Assembly (NCBI GenBank): GCA_902787185.1
Contig: CADAFP010000032.1
Span: 1 to 34,595, forward strand
Direction of reading: 5' to 3'
From: an uncultured Bacteroidales bacterium
GTDB lineage: Bacteria; Bacteroidota; Bacteroidia; Bacteroidales; Muribaculaceae
DNA: 34,595 nt
Positions 8,699-17,413 of the stretch are shown here, in pieces. The notes under the pieces are model-generated. The model worked only from the letters and a program-made list of their open reading frames with translations. It was not told the DNA's origin and did not search any database. Made by a program: the position numbers and the translations under genes. How positions within the stretch are numbered: the first letter of the stretch is position 1; each line of letters starts with the position of its first letter.

Positions 8699-8730
8699 CA
8701 AAGATAAAGTAGTTTATTTTATAAACCAAA
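8699..8730 (-). promoter_or_regulatory. Sigma-ABfr-type promoter of the membrane protein/regulator pair
   Basis: The reverse strand reads TATCTTTG (complement of 8699-8706) with TTTG (complement of 8727-8730) 20 nt upstream, an excellent match to -7 TAnnTTTG and -33 TTTG. Confidence 0.75.
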
Positions 8731-8800
8731 CAATTTTATAAATTTAATTTTCCGCAATGATATATTTAACTTTCATTAATATCTTGAGAGCGATTCTTTT

Positions 8801-9153
8801 TGACATGAATGACCACGAATGGTCACGAATTATTGGTGTCCGGGGAAACATCGCTGATGTTAGCGGTTCGAAGAACCGATTTCAATGTGAAAGACCATGC
8901 AAGAACCTCGAAGAGGTTCGCAGCTTGGTCCATGAGCAGAACTATGCAAGTGCCTCGGAGAGGAACTTTGTGATTGACAGTATTTTGAGTGATGCGGAAG
9001 TTCGTCTTCGACGCACTTTCTACTTGAGATGGCTGCCACCAAGCTGCGCTCATCTTCGATGAGCTGGCATGGTGTTTTCCATTTACCGGACACCAATGGT
9101 CGTAAATAAATTATTAATGAGCATTCATGGACATTTAATGGACATTCGTGTTC
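8801..9153. repeat. Nested inverted-repeat, hairpin-rich intergenic element (MITE-like or structured RNA)
   Basis: Outer inverted arrays of about 10-bp units lie at 8801-8830 (units ending ACGAAT) and 9123-9153 (ATTCGTG-type units). Inside them is a 12-nt perfect inverted repeat, ATTGGTGTCCGG (8832-8843) and its complement (9086-9097). Inside that is an 11-nt repeat, CGCAGCTTGGT (8919-8929) and its complement (9038-9048). Five small hairpins with 3-nt loops lie within: 8864-8878, 8903-8919, 8953-8963, 9003-9013 and 9048-9064. Loops are GAA or GGA in the left half and TTC in the right half, so the two halves are diverged inverted copies. Short ORFs across it are not convincing. No transposase or reverse transcriptase is nearby. 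Confidence 0.75.
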
Positions 9154-9258
9154 TTTGAAATATGCGACAAACGTCACGTAGATGGTATATTTTAAGGGGA
9201 TGGACGTTAATAATTGCAAAATATTGGGCTTTGGCTAGGGTTTTGCACATTATTATAT

Positions 9259-9266
9259 TAATTTTG
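9259..9266 (+). promoter_or_regulatory. -7 promoter element of the alpha-2-macroglobulin gene
   Basis: TAATTTTG matches TAnnTTTG. TTTG copies upstream (9230-9233 and 9242-9245) are not at the ideal spacing. The leader to ATG 9301 would be about 30 nt. Confidence 0.45.
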
Positions 9267-9300
9267 GAGTTATATATGACGAAACAAACACCGAGTGACT

Positions 9301-12300
9301 ATGAAACAGACAATCATTCACATCTTATCAATAGTACTACTTATTATGGCTATCCCATTCAACACATCAGGTAGCAACAAGGATATTGATTTCAATTTCC
9401 CTCAGGACGTGAGCAAACAGGCGCTCACCGATCTGGACAAGGCGCTCAAGTCGGGTGACGGCGAAATGACCGTCGATGCCTTGGTGCGTTACAGCGTTGC
9501 CCAAAGCGGTATCTCGCAAGACAACATGGCCGACATCATCTCTCGAGTAGAGGCGGTTATCGGCAAGGAGAAACAGCCCCACTTCCGTGCGCTGCTCCGT
9601 CATCTGGAAGCGATGATTTACCAGGGCTACCGCAACCGCTACGCCCGTTGGAGCGACCGCAGCAATCCTGTTGAGGAAACGCCGACCGACATCAGCGAGT
9701 GGGACCGTAAGCAGTTTGACAGAAAGATTACCGAACTCATCAAGCAATCACTTGCCGAGCCCGAGGCGCTCAAGCAGGTTGCAGTGACCTCGCTGCCCGA
9801 CATCATCAAGTGCAACGAGTTAGGGGCCACCTACGTCCCCACCCTACACGAGTTCCTGCTCATGAAAGGCCTGGAGATGACGCAGGAGATTGAACAAGAG
9901 GACGAATCCCTTGCCGAGGGCATCAAGGCCGACTGGCTTGCTACCACCGAGGGCAACGTTCCGGCCCATATCTACGCGCTCACTGAAATCAAACCATCTT
10001 TCTCCTTAGAAACCTATCAGAAGTATCAGGACAATGAGCACTGCGCCTACCTGTTGCGTCACATGGCATGGGAGAACGACAAGGTTCAATACAAGACGTT
10101 GCAGGAGTATGCGACCCGCTTCCCCAACGCCATCTACACCCCCGAGGTGAAGAATCAGATTACCCAGTTGGAGAGCAAGAATGTGCACCTCTATTACCCT
10201 GAGGTACGCTCTTCCCACGACAGTATCACGGTCACCGCCAACGTCAGGAACGCCAACACGTTTACCATCGAGGTCTATCGCGTGCCTGAGCAGGAATTCA
10301 ACAAGAACAATTACAGGATTGACAAGAAACTGCTGCAACTGGTCTCGACACACACCGTCAATGTACAGGGCAATGTGCCGTTTGATGAGAATGACATTGT
10401 CACGACATTGCCGCCACTGCCCTATGGTGCCTACATCATCAGCCCCGACCTCGAGACAGGCAAGACCGCCGATCCCGACGTTTACCGTCGTGACATCCTG
10501 CATGTGACCGACATGGCCCTGTTCACCATCAGCCGAGACGACCACAAGGACCTTATCGCCGCCGTGGATCTCAACACCGGCAAGCCACTGTCGGGCGTGA
10601 CCATCATTTCTAATAGCAAAACGAAAACGACCCTGGGCACTACTGGCACCGATGGCACACTCGCCATTACCAGCCGCACCGATGCCAAGGGCAGGAACGT
10701 CTCCGACTATCATGGGGTATTGACCGCCATCAAGGGAACCGACCGCTATAGTCAGCCCATCTACTATAACACCCTTGACCACCGCAGCTACTCCAACAAC
10801 ACAGCTGAGGTCTATACCGACTTGGGTGTTTACCGTCCAGGCGAGACCATTCACTGGGCTGCCCTCGTTTATAATGCGACTGACAAGTCGCGCAGAGTGT
10901 TGACAGGCAAGTCGATTGAGGCCATCTTCATGGACAGCAACTGCGAGCCGATTGACACGTTGACACTGACCACCGATGATTACGGACGTATCGAGGGCTC
11001 CTTCCTGGTTCCCAAGGACCGCATGAACGGCAGATTCCTTATTCAACTCCAGGAGAAAGACCGAAGGAGTAATTCTCTGGCATGGCATAGCGTGATCGTG
11101 AGTGAGTACAAGACGCCAACCTTCGAGGTCACCTTCCCCGATGCCCGCCGCAGCTATGTCGCTGGCCAGCCCGTCAAGGTGACTGGTAAAGCAATGACCT
11201 ACAGTGGCCTTCCCGTGCAGAATACCGAGGTAAAGCTGTCACTCATCAAGAACGAATGGTCCTGGTGGTGGTGGCGCATGAACAACAGAGACGGTGAGCA
11301 CCTGATGGATACCACCGTCATGACCGACGGGCAGGGCAACTTCACCATCGAATTTCCCGCCGAGATCTTCAAGGAAAACAAGGACTTCAAGCCCGGCAGA
11401 CGTTTCTATTGGGCACGCTATAACTATGAGGTCAAGGCCACTGTAACGACCGATGCCGGCGAAACCCACGAGGAGAGCACCTCGTTTATCGTGGGCACCC
11501 GCCGCGGTATTGAACTGGGCGTTGAGCACAACGACATTTACCTCAATGACAAGCCCATCAAGTTGCCGCTGAAGTACAACACCACCGACGAAGAGAATCC
11601 CAACACCTATTGCACTTGGGAAATCACCCCCATCGACGGAACGGTGCCCGTCAAGACCGGCAACCTCAACACCGCCGACCCGACCATCGACCTGACCGAC
11701 CTGCCTTCAGGTCAGTACAAGCTCAGAATCCACATCCTCGATGCCGAGGAGGGTGAGCAGGACGTGGACGTCGAGCGCGTGATCACCCTCTACCGCAAGA
11801 CCGACAAGACGGCCCCCGTCAAGGATTGCCCGCTGTGGCTCACCCCGCTGCAACAGAGCGTGGACAAGAAAAATGTGGGACATATCACCATCGGCGTTTC
11901 CACTCCCAAGGCCTACATCTACTACGTGGCATCTACTGCCGATAAGGTCATTGCTCAAGGTTGGCTCACCTACGACAAGGGAATGCATGATTTCACCGTA
12001 TTGCTGCCCAATGAGGCCGGCAAGGACGTGACTGTGACCTTCATCAGCCACTACGGCACCAAGTTGTGGCAAGAGTCCGTTACCCTGCAGAATCCTTATT
12101 TGGCCGAGGCCATCAAAATTACCGCCACTTCGTTCCGAGACAAACTCGTTCCCGGCAACATGGAGCACTGGTCCTTCACCTTGACTGACCAGAACGGAAA
12201 ACCCCACCAGGGTGCGATGTTGCTCGACATGTTTGACAAGGCCATAGCCAGCATTGAGGGCAACGACTGGACCTTCAGCAATTGGCGTCCCAGCTATTAT

Positions 12301-14922
12301 GCCGTAGCTACGAGAACCAACTCTTTGACCGGTTACCATGGCTCTTGGGCCAGCTGGACTGGACAGAGTATCCGAATTACCGACAATGTCTGGCCGTCAC
12401 TCCCCAGTCTTTACACCTACGGCCAGAAGTTCTTCGACTACGCCTTAGCCCTGGAAGAGGTGGTGGTTACAAGCTATGGAAGGACCAAATCCCTTTCGCT
12501 CAATAAGATGGCGGCTCCCATGGCTGTCAAAGTGGAGAGCAGATCGCTCAATGACATGGAATATATGGCAGCCGATGAAATGAAGGAAGAGAGGGAATTA
12601 GGAGTAGCTCAAGCTGCTGGTGCTGTCGAGGTCAACGAGAAGAATTTTGCCAAGGTGACCCTGCGTGAGAGTGACGTGAAGACCGCACTGTGGCAGCCGA
12701 TGCTCACCAGCGACGATAAGGGTAACATCAGCGTGGAGTTTGAGGCGCCCAACTTCAATACCACCTGGATTACCCAGGCCATAGCATGGGATGAGAAGAT
12801 GATTGGCTCGACCTGGATGGCAGAGGTATTGACCCAGAAGCCGCTGATGGTAAAGGCCAACATGCCGCGCTTCCTGCGTCAGGGCGACAAGGCGACGCTG
12901 GCCGCCACGGTACAGAATGCTACCAACGAGGCCGCCGCGTGTGACGCCATCATCGAGCTGTTCGATCCGCGCTCGGGCGACATCTTCGCCAGCCGCAAGT
13001 TCAATCTGCAATTGGGCGGCAACGGCAGCGAGGCGGTGACCATCGACTGGCAGGTGCCCGACACCATCGCCTTTGTGGGCTTCCGCATCAAGGCCGCCAA
13101 CGACCGCTTTGGTGACGGTGAGCAGGTGATGGTGCCCGTGCTGACGACCATTTCGCCCGTCATCGAGACCGAGCCGTTCTATATCGAGGCGGCGCAAGGG
13201 CATTACGAAGTAATGTTACCTAAGTTCCCCAAGGATGCCCGCGTGACGCTGGAATACTGCGATAACCCCGTATGGTACTGCGTGCTGGCGTTGCCCACCA
13301 TCTTCAGCGACGAGTACAACGTCGCCACCCATGCGGCACACAGCCTGTTTGCCCTGCAAGTGGCACAAGGCGTCGCCAAGTCGCAGCCTCAAATCAAGGA
13401 GGCGGTGACCTACTGGAAGCAGCACGATGAGGACAGCACCCTCGTGTCGATGCTCCAGAAGAACCAAGACCTGAAGATCGGCACCCTGCTGGCATCGCCG
13501 TGGATGCGCGAGGCCGACCGCCAGACGCTCAGGATGTCGAAGTTGAACGAACTCTTTGACGAGGCCATCGTCAAGAACGAGTACGAGAAAATCATCTCCG
13601 CCCTGCAGAATCTGCAGATGGGCGACGGCGGCTTCACCTGGTTCCGCCATCCCAGTTGCAAGTCCGACGTATGGACCACGGGCACCGTGTTGCAACTCGT
13701 GGGCGAAATCAAGCATCTTGGCTATCTGCCCGATGACGGTCGCCTGACGTCGATGATGAACCGTGCCCTCGCTTACTATGACAACGAGAATGTGCGCCTG
13801 TTCAACGAGTACAAGAAGTACTACAAGGAGCCTTACGGCAACTTCACCGAGTATGCCTACGTGCGCAGCCTCTACCCCGAAGTGAAGCAGCAATCCAAAG
13901 CCAGTGCCGACCTGTTCAAGAAGACAGTGAAGTATATGGACAAGAACTGGAACAAGGGTATCACCCTCAAGCAAAAGGCCTACTACGCCATGACGCTCAA
14001 CCGCAATGGCTACAGCAAGACCGCCCGCAGCATCGTCGAGAGCATCCGCCAGTTTGCCATCGTGAAACCGTCGCTGGGCATGTATTGGGACAACCTGCAG
14101 ACTGGTTACGGCTGGTGGGAGTTTGACAAGGTGGCTTACACCAGCACCATCCTGCAGGCCATGAACGAGGTCGATCCCCGTCAGCAGGAGATAGACCTGG
14201 TGCGCAAGTGGATGCTGCTGATGAAGCAGAGCAACGACTGGGGCTCTTGCAGCCTCGCCGCCGATGCCGTTTACAGCATCCTGAGCACTGGCAGCCAGTG
14301 GCTCGAGCGTGGCACCACTCCCGTTATCACGGTTGCCGGGCAGCCCGTCAACCTGGACAAGATGGCGCAGTGGCTGGGCTACTTCCGCACCAGCCTGCCC
14401 GCCACCACCGTTGGTAGCGTGGTTATTGACCGAACGGGCAAGGGTCCCGCCTGGGGCGCTGTCTATAGCCAGTTCAAGGCTCCGATGACCGAAATCAAGG
14501 AAAAGGCCATCGAGGAGGTGTCCATCAGCAAGGAATACTACGTCTATGCCCAAGACGGCACCCTGCATCAAGCCACGTCGTTCAAGGTGGGCGACAAGGT
14601 CAAGGTGCGTGTCGTCATCAAGACCAACAAGGACATGGACTTCGTGACCATGACCGACGAACGCGCCGCCTGCTTTGAGCCGGTAGATCAGCTCTCAGGC
14701 TACCGCAGCGAAGACAACACCTGGTTCTATCAGGAGACCAAGGACACTCAGACCAACGTGTTCATCAACAGCCTAAGTAAGGGCACGCACATCATCGGAT
14801 ATGACGTGTGGGTGACCAATCCCGGCGAGTTCACGTCGGGCATTGCCACCATCCAGTGCCAGTATGCCCCGCAATTGAGTGCCCACAGCGCCGGCAAGAC
14901 CATCTTTACTACCCAAAAGTAG
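9301..14922 (+). CDS. Alpha-2-macroglobulin family protein, thioester-less, with TonB-box-like motif
   Basis: This 1873-residue protein begins with a signal peptide (MKQTIIHILSIVLLIMAIPF). An N-terminal helical region is followed by a macroglobulin domain with the family motif TDLGVYRPGETIHW (from about 506). The A2M domain includes TSDDKGNISVEFEAPNFNTTW (about 1135-1155). An alpha/alpha toroid includes GDGGFTWFRHPS (about 1440), and a C-terminal receptor-binding-like domain ends the protein. The expected CxEQ thioester before the toroid is absent; the corresponding region reads YCDNPVWYCVLALP, so it is of the YfaS-like non-thioester type. Residues 1051-1061, LEEVVVTSYGR, resemble the SusC/TonB-box plug start. 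It probably traps proteases in the periplasm or at the surface. An in-frame GTG at 9295 is an alternative start. A strong terminator follows. Confidence 0.9.
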   Translation: MKQTIIHILSIVLLIMAIPFNTSGSNKDIDFNFPQDVSKQALTDLDKALKSGDGEMTVDALVRYSVAQSGISQDNMADIISRVEAVIGKEKQPHFRALLRHLEAMIYQGYRNRYARWSDRSNPVEETPTDISEWDRKQFDRKITELIKQSLAEPEALKQVAVTSLPDIIKCNELGATYVPTLHEFLLMKGLEMTQEIEQEDESLAEGIKADWLATTEGNVPAHIYALTEIKPSFSLETYQKYQDNEHCAYLLRHMAWENDKVQYKTLQEYATRFPNAIYTPEVKNQITQLESKNVHLYYPEVRSSHDSITVTANVRNANTFTIEVYRVPEQEFNKNNYRIDKKLLQLVSTHTVNVQGNVPFDENDIVTTLPPLPYGAYIISPDLETGKTADPDVYRRDILHVTDMALFTISRDDHKDLIAAVDLNTGKPLSGVTIISNSKTKTTLGTTGTDGTLAITSRTDAKGRNVSDYHGVLTAIKGTDRYSQPIYYNTLDHRSYSNNTAEVYTDLGVYRPGETIHWAALVYNATDKSRRVLTGKSIEAIFMDSNCEPIDTLTLTTDDYGRIEGSFLVPKDRMNGRFLIQLQEKDRRSNSLAWHSVIVSEYKTPTFEVTFPDARRSYVAGQPVKVTGKAMTYSGLPVQNTEVKLSLIKNEWSWWWWRMNNRDGEHLMDTTVMTDGQGNFTIEFPAEIFKENKDFKPGRRFYWARYNYEVKATVTTDAGETHEESTSFIVGTRRGIELGVEHNDIYLNDKPIKLPLKYNTTDEENPNTYCTWEITPIDGTVPVKTGNLNTADPTIDLTDLPSGQYKLRIHILDAEEGEQDVDVERVITLYRKTDKTAPVKDCPLWLTPLQQSVDKKNVGHITIGVSTPKAYIYYVASTADKVIAQGWLTYDKGMHDFTVLLPNEAGKDVTVTFISHYGTKLWQESVTLQNPYLAEAIKITATSFRDKLVPGNMEHWSFTLTDQNGKPHQGAMLLDMFDKAIASIEGNDWTFSNWRPSYYAVATRTNSLTGYHGSWASWTGQSIRITDNVWPSLPSLYTYGQKFFDYALALEEVVVTSYGRTKSLSLNKMAAPMAVKVESRSLNDMEYMAADEMKEERELGVAQAAGAVEVNEKNFAKVTLRESDVKTALWQPMLTSDDKGNISVEFEAPNFNTTWITQAIAWDEKMIGSTWMAEVLTQKPLMVKANMPRFLRQGDKATLAATVQNATNEAAACDAIIELFDPRSGDIFASRKFNLQLGGNGSEAVTIDWQVPDTIAFVGFRIKAANDRFGDGEQVMVPVLTTISPVIETEPFYIEAAQGHYEVMLPKFPKDARVTLEYCDNPVWYCVLALPTIFSDEYNVATHAAHSLFALQVAQGVAKSQPQIKEAVTYWKQHDEDSTLVSMLQKNQDLKIGTLLASPWMREADRQTLRMSKLNELFDEAIVKNEYEKIISALQNLQMGDGGFTWFRHPSCKSDVWTTGTVLQLVGEIKHLGYLPDDGRLTSMMNRALAYYDNENVRLFNEYKKYYKEPYGNFTEYAYVRSLYPEVKQQSKASADLFKKTVKYMDKNWNKGITLKQKAYYAMTLNRNGYSKTARSIVESIRQFAIVKPSLGMYWDNLQTGYGWWEFDKVAYTSTILQAMNEVDPRQQEIDLVRKWMLLMKQSNDWGSCSLAADAVYSILSTGSQWLERGTTPVITVAGQPVNLDKMAQWLGYFRTSLPATTVGSVVIDRTGKGPAWGAVYSQFKAPMTEIKEKAIEEVSISKEYYVYAQDGTLHQATSFKVGDKVKVRVVIKTNKDMDFVTMTDERAACFEPVDQLSGYRSEDNTWFYQETKDTQTNVFINSLSKGTHIIGYDVWVTNPGEFTSGIATIQCQYAPQLSAHSAGKTIFTTQK

Positions 14923-14937
14923 AGTTACAATAACTTG

Positions 14938-14978
14938 AAAAAAGCCTTGGACAGTTTTTTGCCCAAGGCTTTTTTTTT
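14938..14978 (+). terminator. Rho-independent terminator of the alpha-2-macroglobulin gene
   Basis: The stem AAAGCCTTGG (14941-14950) pairs with CCAAGGCTTT (14963-14972) around a 12-nt loop and is followed by a T-tract to 14978. Confidence 0.9.
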
Positions 14979-15146
14979 ACACATTTGGCCACCATCCACA
15001 ATAAATCGCATTTATATTTTTATCAAATTGACAATCAAACAATTAAAAAATACAAAGGTCATTTTTTGACAAATTCAAGGTAAAAAAAACAACAATTCTT
15101 ATAACTGAAAAAACCACTTTTTATAATACAAACAAGCGAGTGCGAG

Positions 15147-15386
15147 TAATTTTGCATCACCAAAAAAGATTCTCCGAATTATTAATACGATTATACTTAC
15201 GCGAAACCATAAACGCTGTATGCCTAAAACGCGATATTAATTATTAATAATTTTTGATGGTAGTTAATGTTGATTAAATGATTTAAAAGTAAAGCCCAAC
15301 CTTATCCTAATCCTATAACTTAGATTAACGCAAGCAATAAAACATGAGAATTTACGGTCTCTGCGCGAGCAGATGCCGTTTTTTTT
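15147..15386 (+). ncRNA. Candidate small RNA or leader between A2M and ABC-F genes
   Basis: The 440-nt spacer 14979-15417 is very AT-rich and has no credible ORF. It contains a TAnnTTTG element (TAATTTTG, 15147-15154) and, 200 nt later, a strong terminator-like hairpin with eight T residues ending at 15386. The hairpin lies before the next gene's own -7 element. A transcript of about 225 nt would fit. No -33 element is visible at the right spacing, so the start is weakly supported. The alternative is an attenuated leader of the ABC-F gene. Confidence 0.35.
15354..15386 (+). terminator. Intrinsic terminator upstream of the ABC-F gene
   Basis: ACGG-TCTCTGC (15354-15364) pairs with GCAGATG-CCGT (15369-15379), with one mismatch and a tetraloop GCGA, followed by T to 15386. 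No protein gene upstream needs it, because the A2M gene already has a terminator 380 nt earlier. Confidence 0.75.
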
Positions 15387-15387
15387 G

Positions 15388-15395
15388 TAATTTTG
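15388..15395 (+). promoter_or_regulatory. -7 promoter element of the ABC-F gene
   Basis: TAATTTTG matches TAnnTTTG immediately after the T-tract of the preceding terminator; ATG 15418 is 22 nt downstream. No TTTG is seen 20 nt upstream, where the terminator hairpin lies. Confidence 0.45.
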
Positions 15396-15417
15396 CCACC
15401 TAATTCAGAGAACAGGC

Positions 15418-17358
15418 ATGATTTCAATCCAAGGACTCAAGGTGGAATTCGGCAGTCAGGTGCTGTTTGAAAACATCAGCTACGTTGTCAATAAGCGTGA
15501 CAAAATTGCACTTGTAGGCAAGAACGGAGCCGGCAAGACCACGATGCTGAAAATCATCACTGGTGAGCAGCAGCCCACCAGTGGCACCGTCGCACGCCAG
15601 GCCGACATCACCATCGGCTACCTGCCCCAGCAGATGGTTCTCAAAGACGAGCTCACCGTCAAGCAGGAAGCGGCACGCGCATTTGAACACCTGCAGCAAA
15701 TGGATGCCGCCATCGACCACATGAATCAGCAGCTGTCGGAGCGCACCGATTATGACAGCGAGGACTACCAAGAGCTCATTGAGCGCGTCGCCGAGAAGAC
15801 CGAACTGCGTGCGCTCATGCAGAGCGAGAACATTGAGGCCGAGATTGAGAAAACATTAACCGGCTTGGGATTTGAGCGCAGTGACTTTGACCGCCCGACG
15901 AGTGAGTTCAGCGGCGGATGGCGCATGCGCATTGAGTTGGCAAAGCTGCTGTTGCGCCGCCCCGACGTCCTCCTGCTCGATGAGCCCACCAACCACCTGG
16001 ACATCGAGTCCATCCAGTGGCTGGAGAATTTCCTGAAAAGCCGCAACGGCGCCCTGCTGCTGGTGTCACACGACCGCGCCTTTATCGATAATGTGACCAA
16101 CCGCACCATCGAGATCTCGTTGGGCAAGATTTATGATTACAAGGTGAGCTATAGCCAATTTGTTGAGTTGCGCAAGGAGCGTGTCGAGCAACAGATGCGC
16201 GCCTATGAGAACCAGCAGAAGTTCATTCACGATACCGAGGACTTTATCGAGCGTTTCCGCTACAAGGCCACCAAGGCCGTACAGGTGCAGAGCCGCATCA
16301 AGATGCTTGACAAACTGGAGCGCATCGAGGTTGACGAGGTGGACCGCTCCCGCATGAGGCTTAAGTTTCCTCCCGCACCCCGCAGCGGTGACTATCCCGT
16401 TATTGCCGAGGACCTGCGCAAGGATTACGGCACGTTGAACGTGTTCCATGACGTGACCTTCACCATCAAGCGCGGCGAGAAAGTCGCCTTTGTGGGCAAG
16501 AACGGTGCGGGCAAATCGACACTTGTCAAGTGCATCATGGGCGAAATCCCCTTTGACGGCAAGCTGCAGATCGGGCACAACGTCAAGATCGGTTATTTTG
16601 CCCAAAACCAGGCGCAACTGCTGGACGAGAACCTGACGGTGCACGACACCATCGACTATGTGGCCGTGGGCGACATCCGCACACGCATCAACGACATCCT
16701 GGGCGCCTTCATGTTCGGCGGGAAGAATGCCGACAAGAAGGTCAAGGTGCTGAGTGGAGGCGAGAAAAGCCGCCTGGCGATGATACGCCTGCTGCTACAA
16801 CCCGTCAACCTGCTCATCCTCGATGAGCCGACCAACCACCTGGACATGCCCAGCAAGGACGTGCTGAAGGAGGCCATACAAGCCTTTGAAGGCACCGTCA
16901 TTGTCGTGTCGCACGACCGCGACTTCCTGAACGGCATTGTCGGCAAGGTGTATGAGTTTGGCGAGCATCGCGTGCGCGAGCACCTGGGCGGCATTTACGA
17001 TTTCCTGCAGAAGAAACAACTTGACACCCTGCAGCAATTGGAAATCAAGAGCGCCCCATCAACGCCACAAGGAGAAATCGCAGAGACCGAGCCAGTCGCC
17101 AGCCAGGGCAAAATGGACTACCAGCGGCAGAAGGAGCGCGAGCGCCGCATCCGCCAGGCTGAGAAAAAGGTGAAAACACTTGAAACCAAGATCGCCGAAC
17201 TGGAGCAACAGCTCACCGACATCGAGGACAAACTGTCAACAGCCACCAGTGAGAACTTGGACGTGTACTATACCCACTCCAAAATTTCCCGTGAACTGGA
17301 GGAGGTCATGGCGCAATGGGAAACCGCTGGCGAAGAACTCGAAAACGCAAAGAAGTAG
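15418..17358 (+). CDS. ABC-F family ATP-binding protein (Uup/YdiF-like)
   Basis: This 646-residue protein has two ABC ATPase domains and no membrane segments. Domain 1 has Walker A GKNGAGKT (34-41), signature FSGGW (164-168) and Walker B LLLDEPTNHLD. Domain 2 has Walker A GKNGAGKS (360-367), signature LSGGEKSR (445-452) and a second LILDEPTNHLD. Between them lies the charged interdomain linker (about 240-310), which in ABC-F factors reaches into the ribosomal E site. A C-terminal coiled coil (about 555-646) is of the Uup type. ABC-F proteins act on ribosomes, in translation rescue or antibiotic protection. Sequence alone does not show resistance, and the Uup-like coiled coil makes a housekeeping role more likely. 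Confidence 0.93.
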   Translation: MISIQGLKVEFGSQVLFENISYVVNKRDKIALVGKNGAGKTTMLKIITGEQQPTSGTVARQADITIGYLPQQMVLKDELTVKQEAARAFEHLQQMDAAIDHMNQQLSERTDYDSEDYQELIERVAEKTELRALMQSENIEAEIEKTLTGLGFERSDFDRPTSEFSGGWRMRIELAKLLLRRPDVLLLDEPTNHLDIESIQWLENFLKSRNGALLLVSHDRAFIDNVTNRTIEISLGKIYDYKVSYSQFVELRKERVEQQMRAYENQQKFIHDTEDFIERFRYKATKAVQVQSRIKMLDKLERIEVDEVDRSRMRLKFPPAPRSGDYPVIAEDLRKDYGTLNVFHDVTFTIKRGEKVAFVGKNGAGKSTLVKCIMGEIPFDGKLQIGHNVKIGYFAQNQAQLLDENLTVHDTIDYVAVGDIRTRINDILGAFMFGGKNADKKVKVLSGGEKSRLAMIRLLLQPVNLLILDEPTNHLDMPSKDVLKEAIQAFEGTVIVVSHDRDFLNGIVGKVYEFGEHRVREHLGGIYDFLQKKQLDTLQQLEIKSAPSTPQGEIAETEPVASQGKMDYQRQKERERRIRQAEKKVKTLETKIAELEQQLTDIEDKLSTATSENLDVYYTHSKISRELEEVMAQWETAGEELENAKK

Positions 17359-17413
17359 ACATAGAATCACAGCAATATATACCAAATAAATAACATATAA
17401 TTATTCAAAACTG

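Noticed and set aside
8757-9062. 101-residue plus-strand ORF in the 8.6-9.3 kb gap (and a 76-residue reverse ORF at 8823-9053)
   Set aside because: Both cross the hairpin-rich repeat element. Their sequences are dictated by inverted repeats, show no domain, and lack a start region with promoter or ribosome site.
8801-9153. Retron, diversity-generating element or group II intron
   Set aside because: No reverse transcriptase gene is present anywhere in the window, and no template/variable repeat pair was seen.
15418-17358. ABC-F gene as an antibiotic-resistance determinant
   Set aside because: The coiled-coil tail and overall layout fit the general Uup/YdiF type; nothing in the linker specifically indicates a resistance subfamily.
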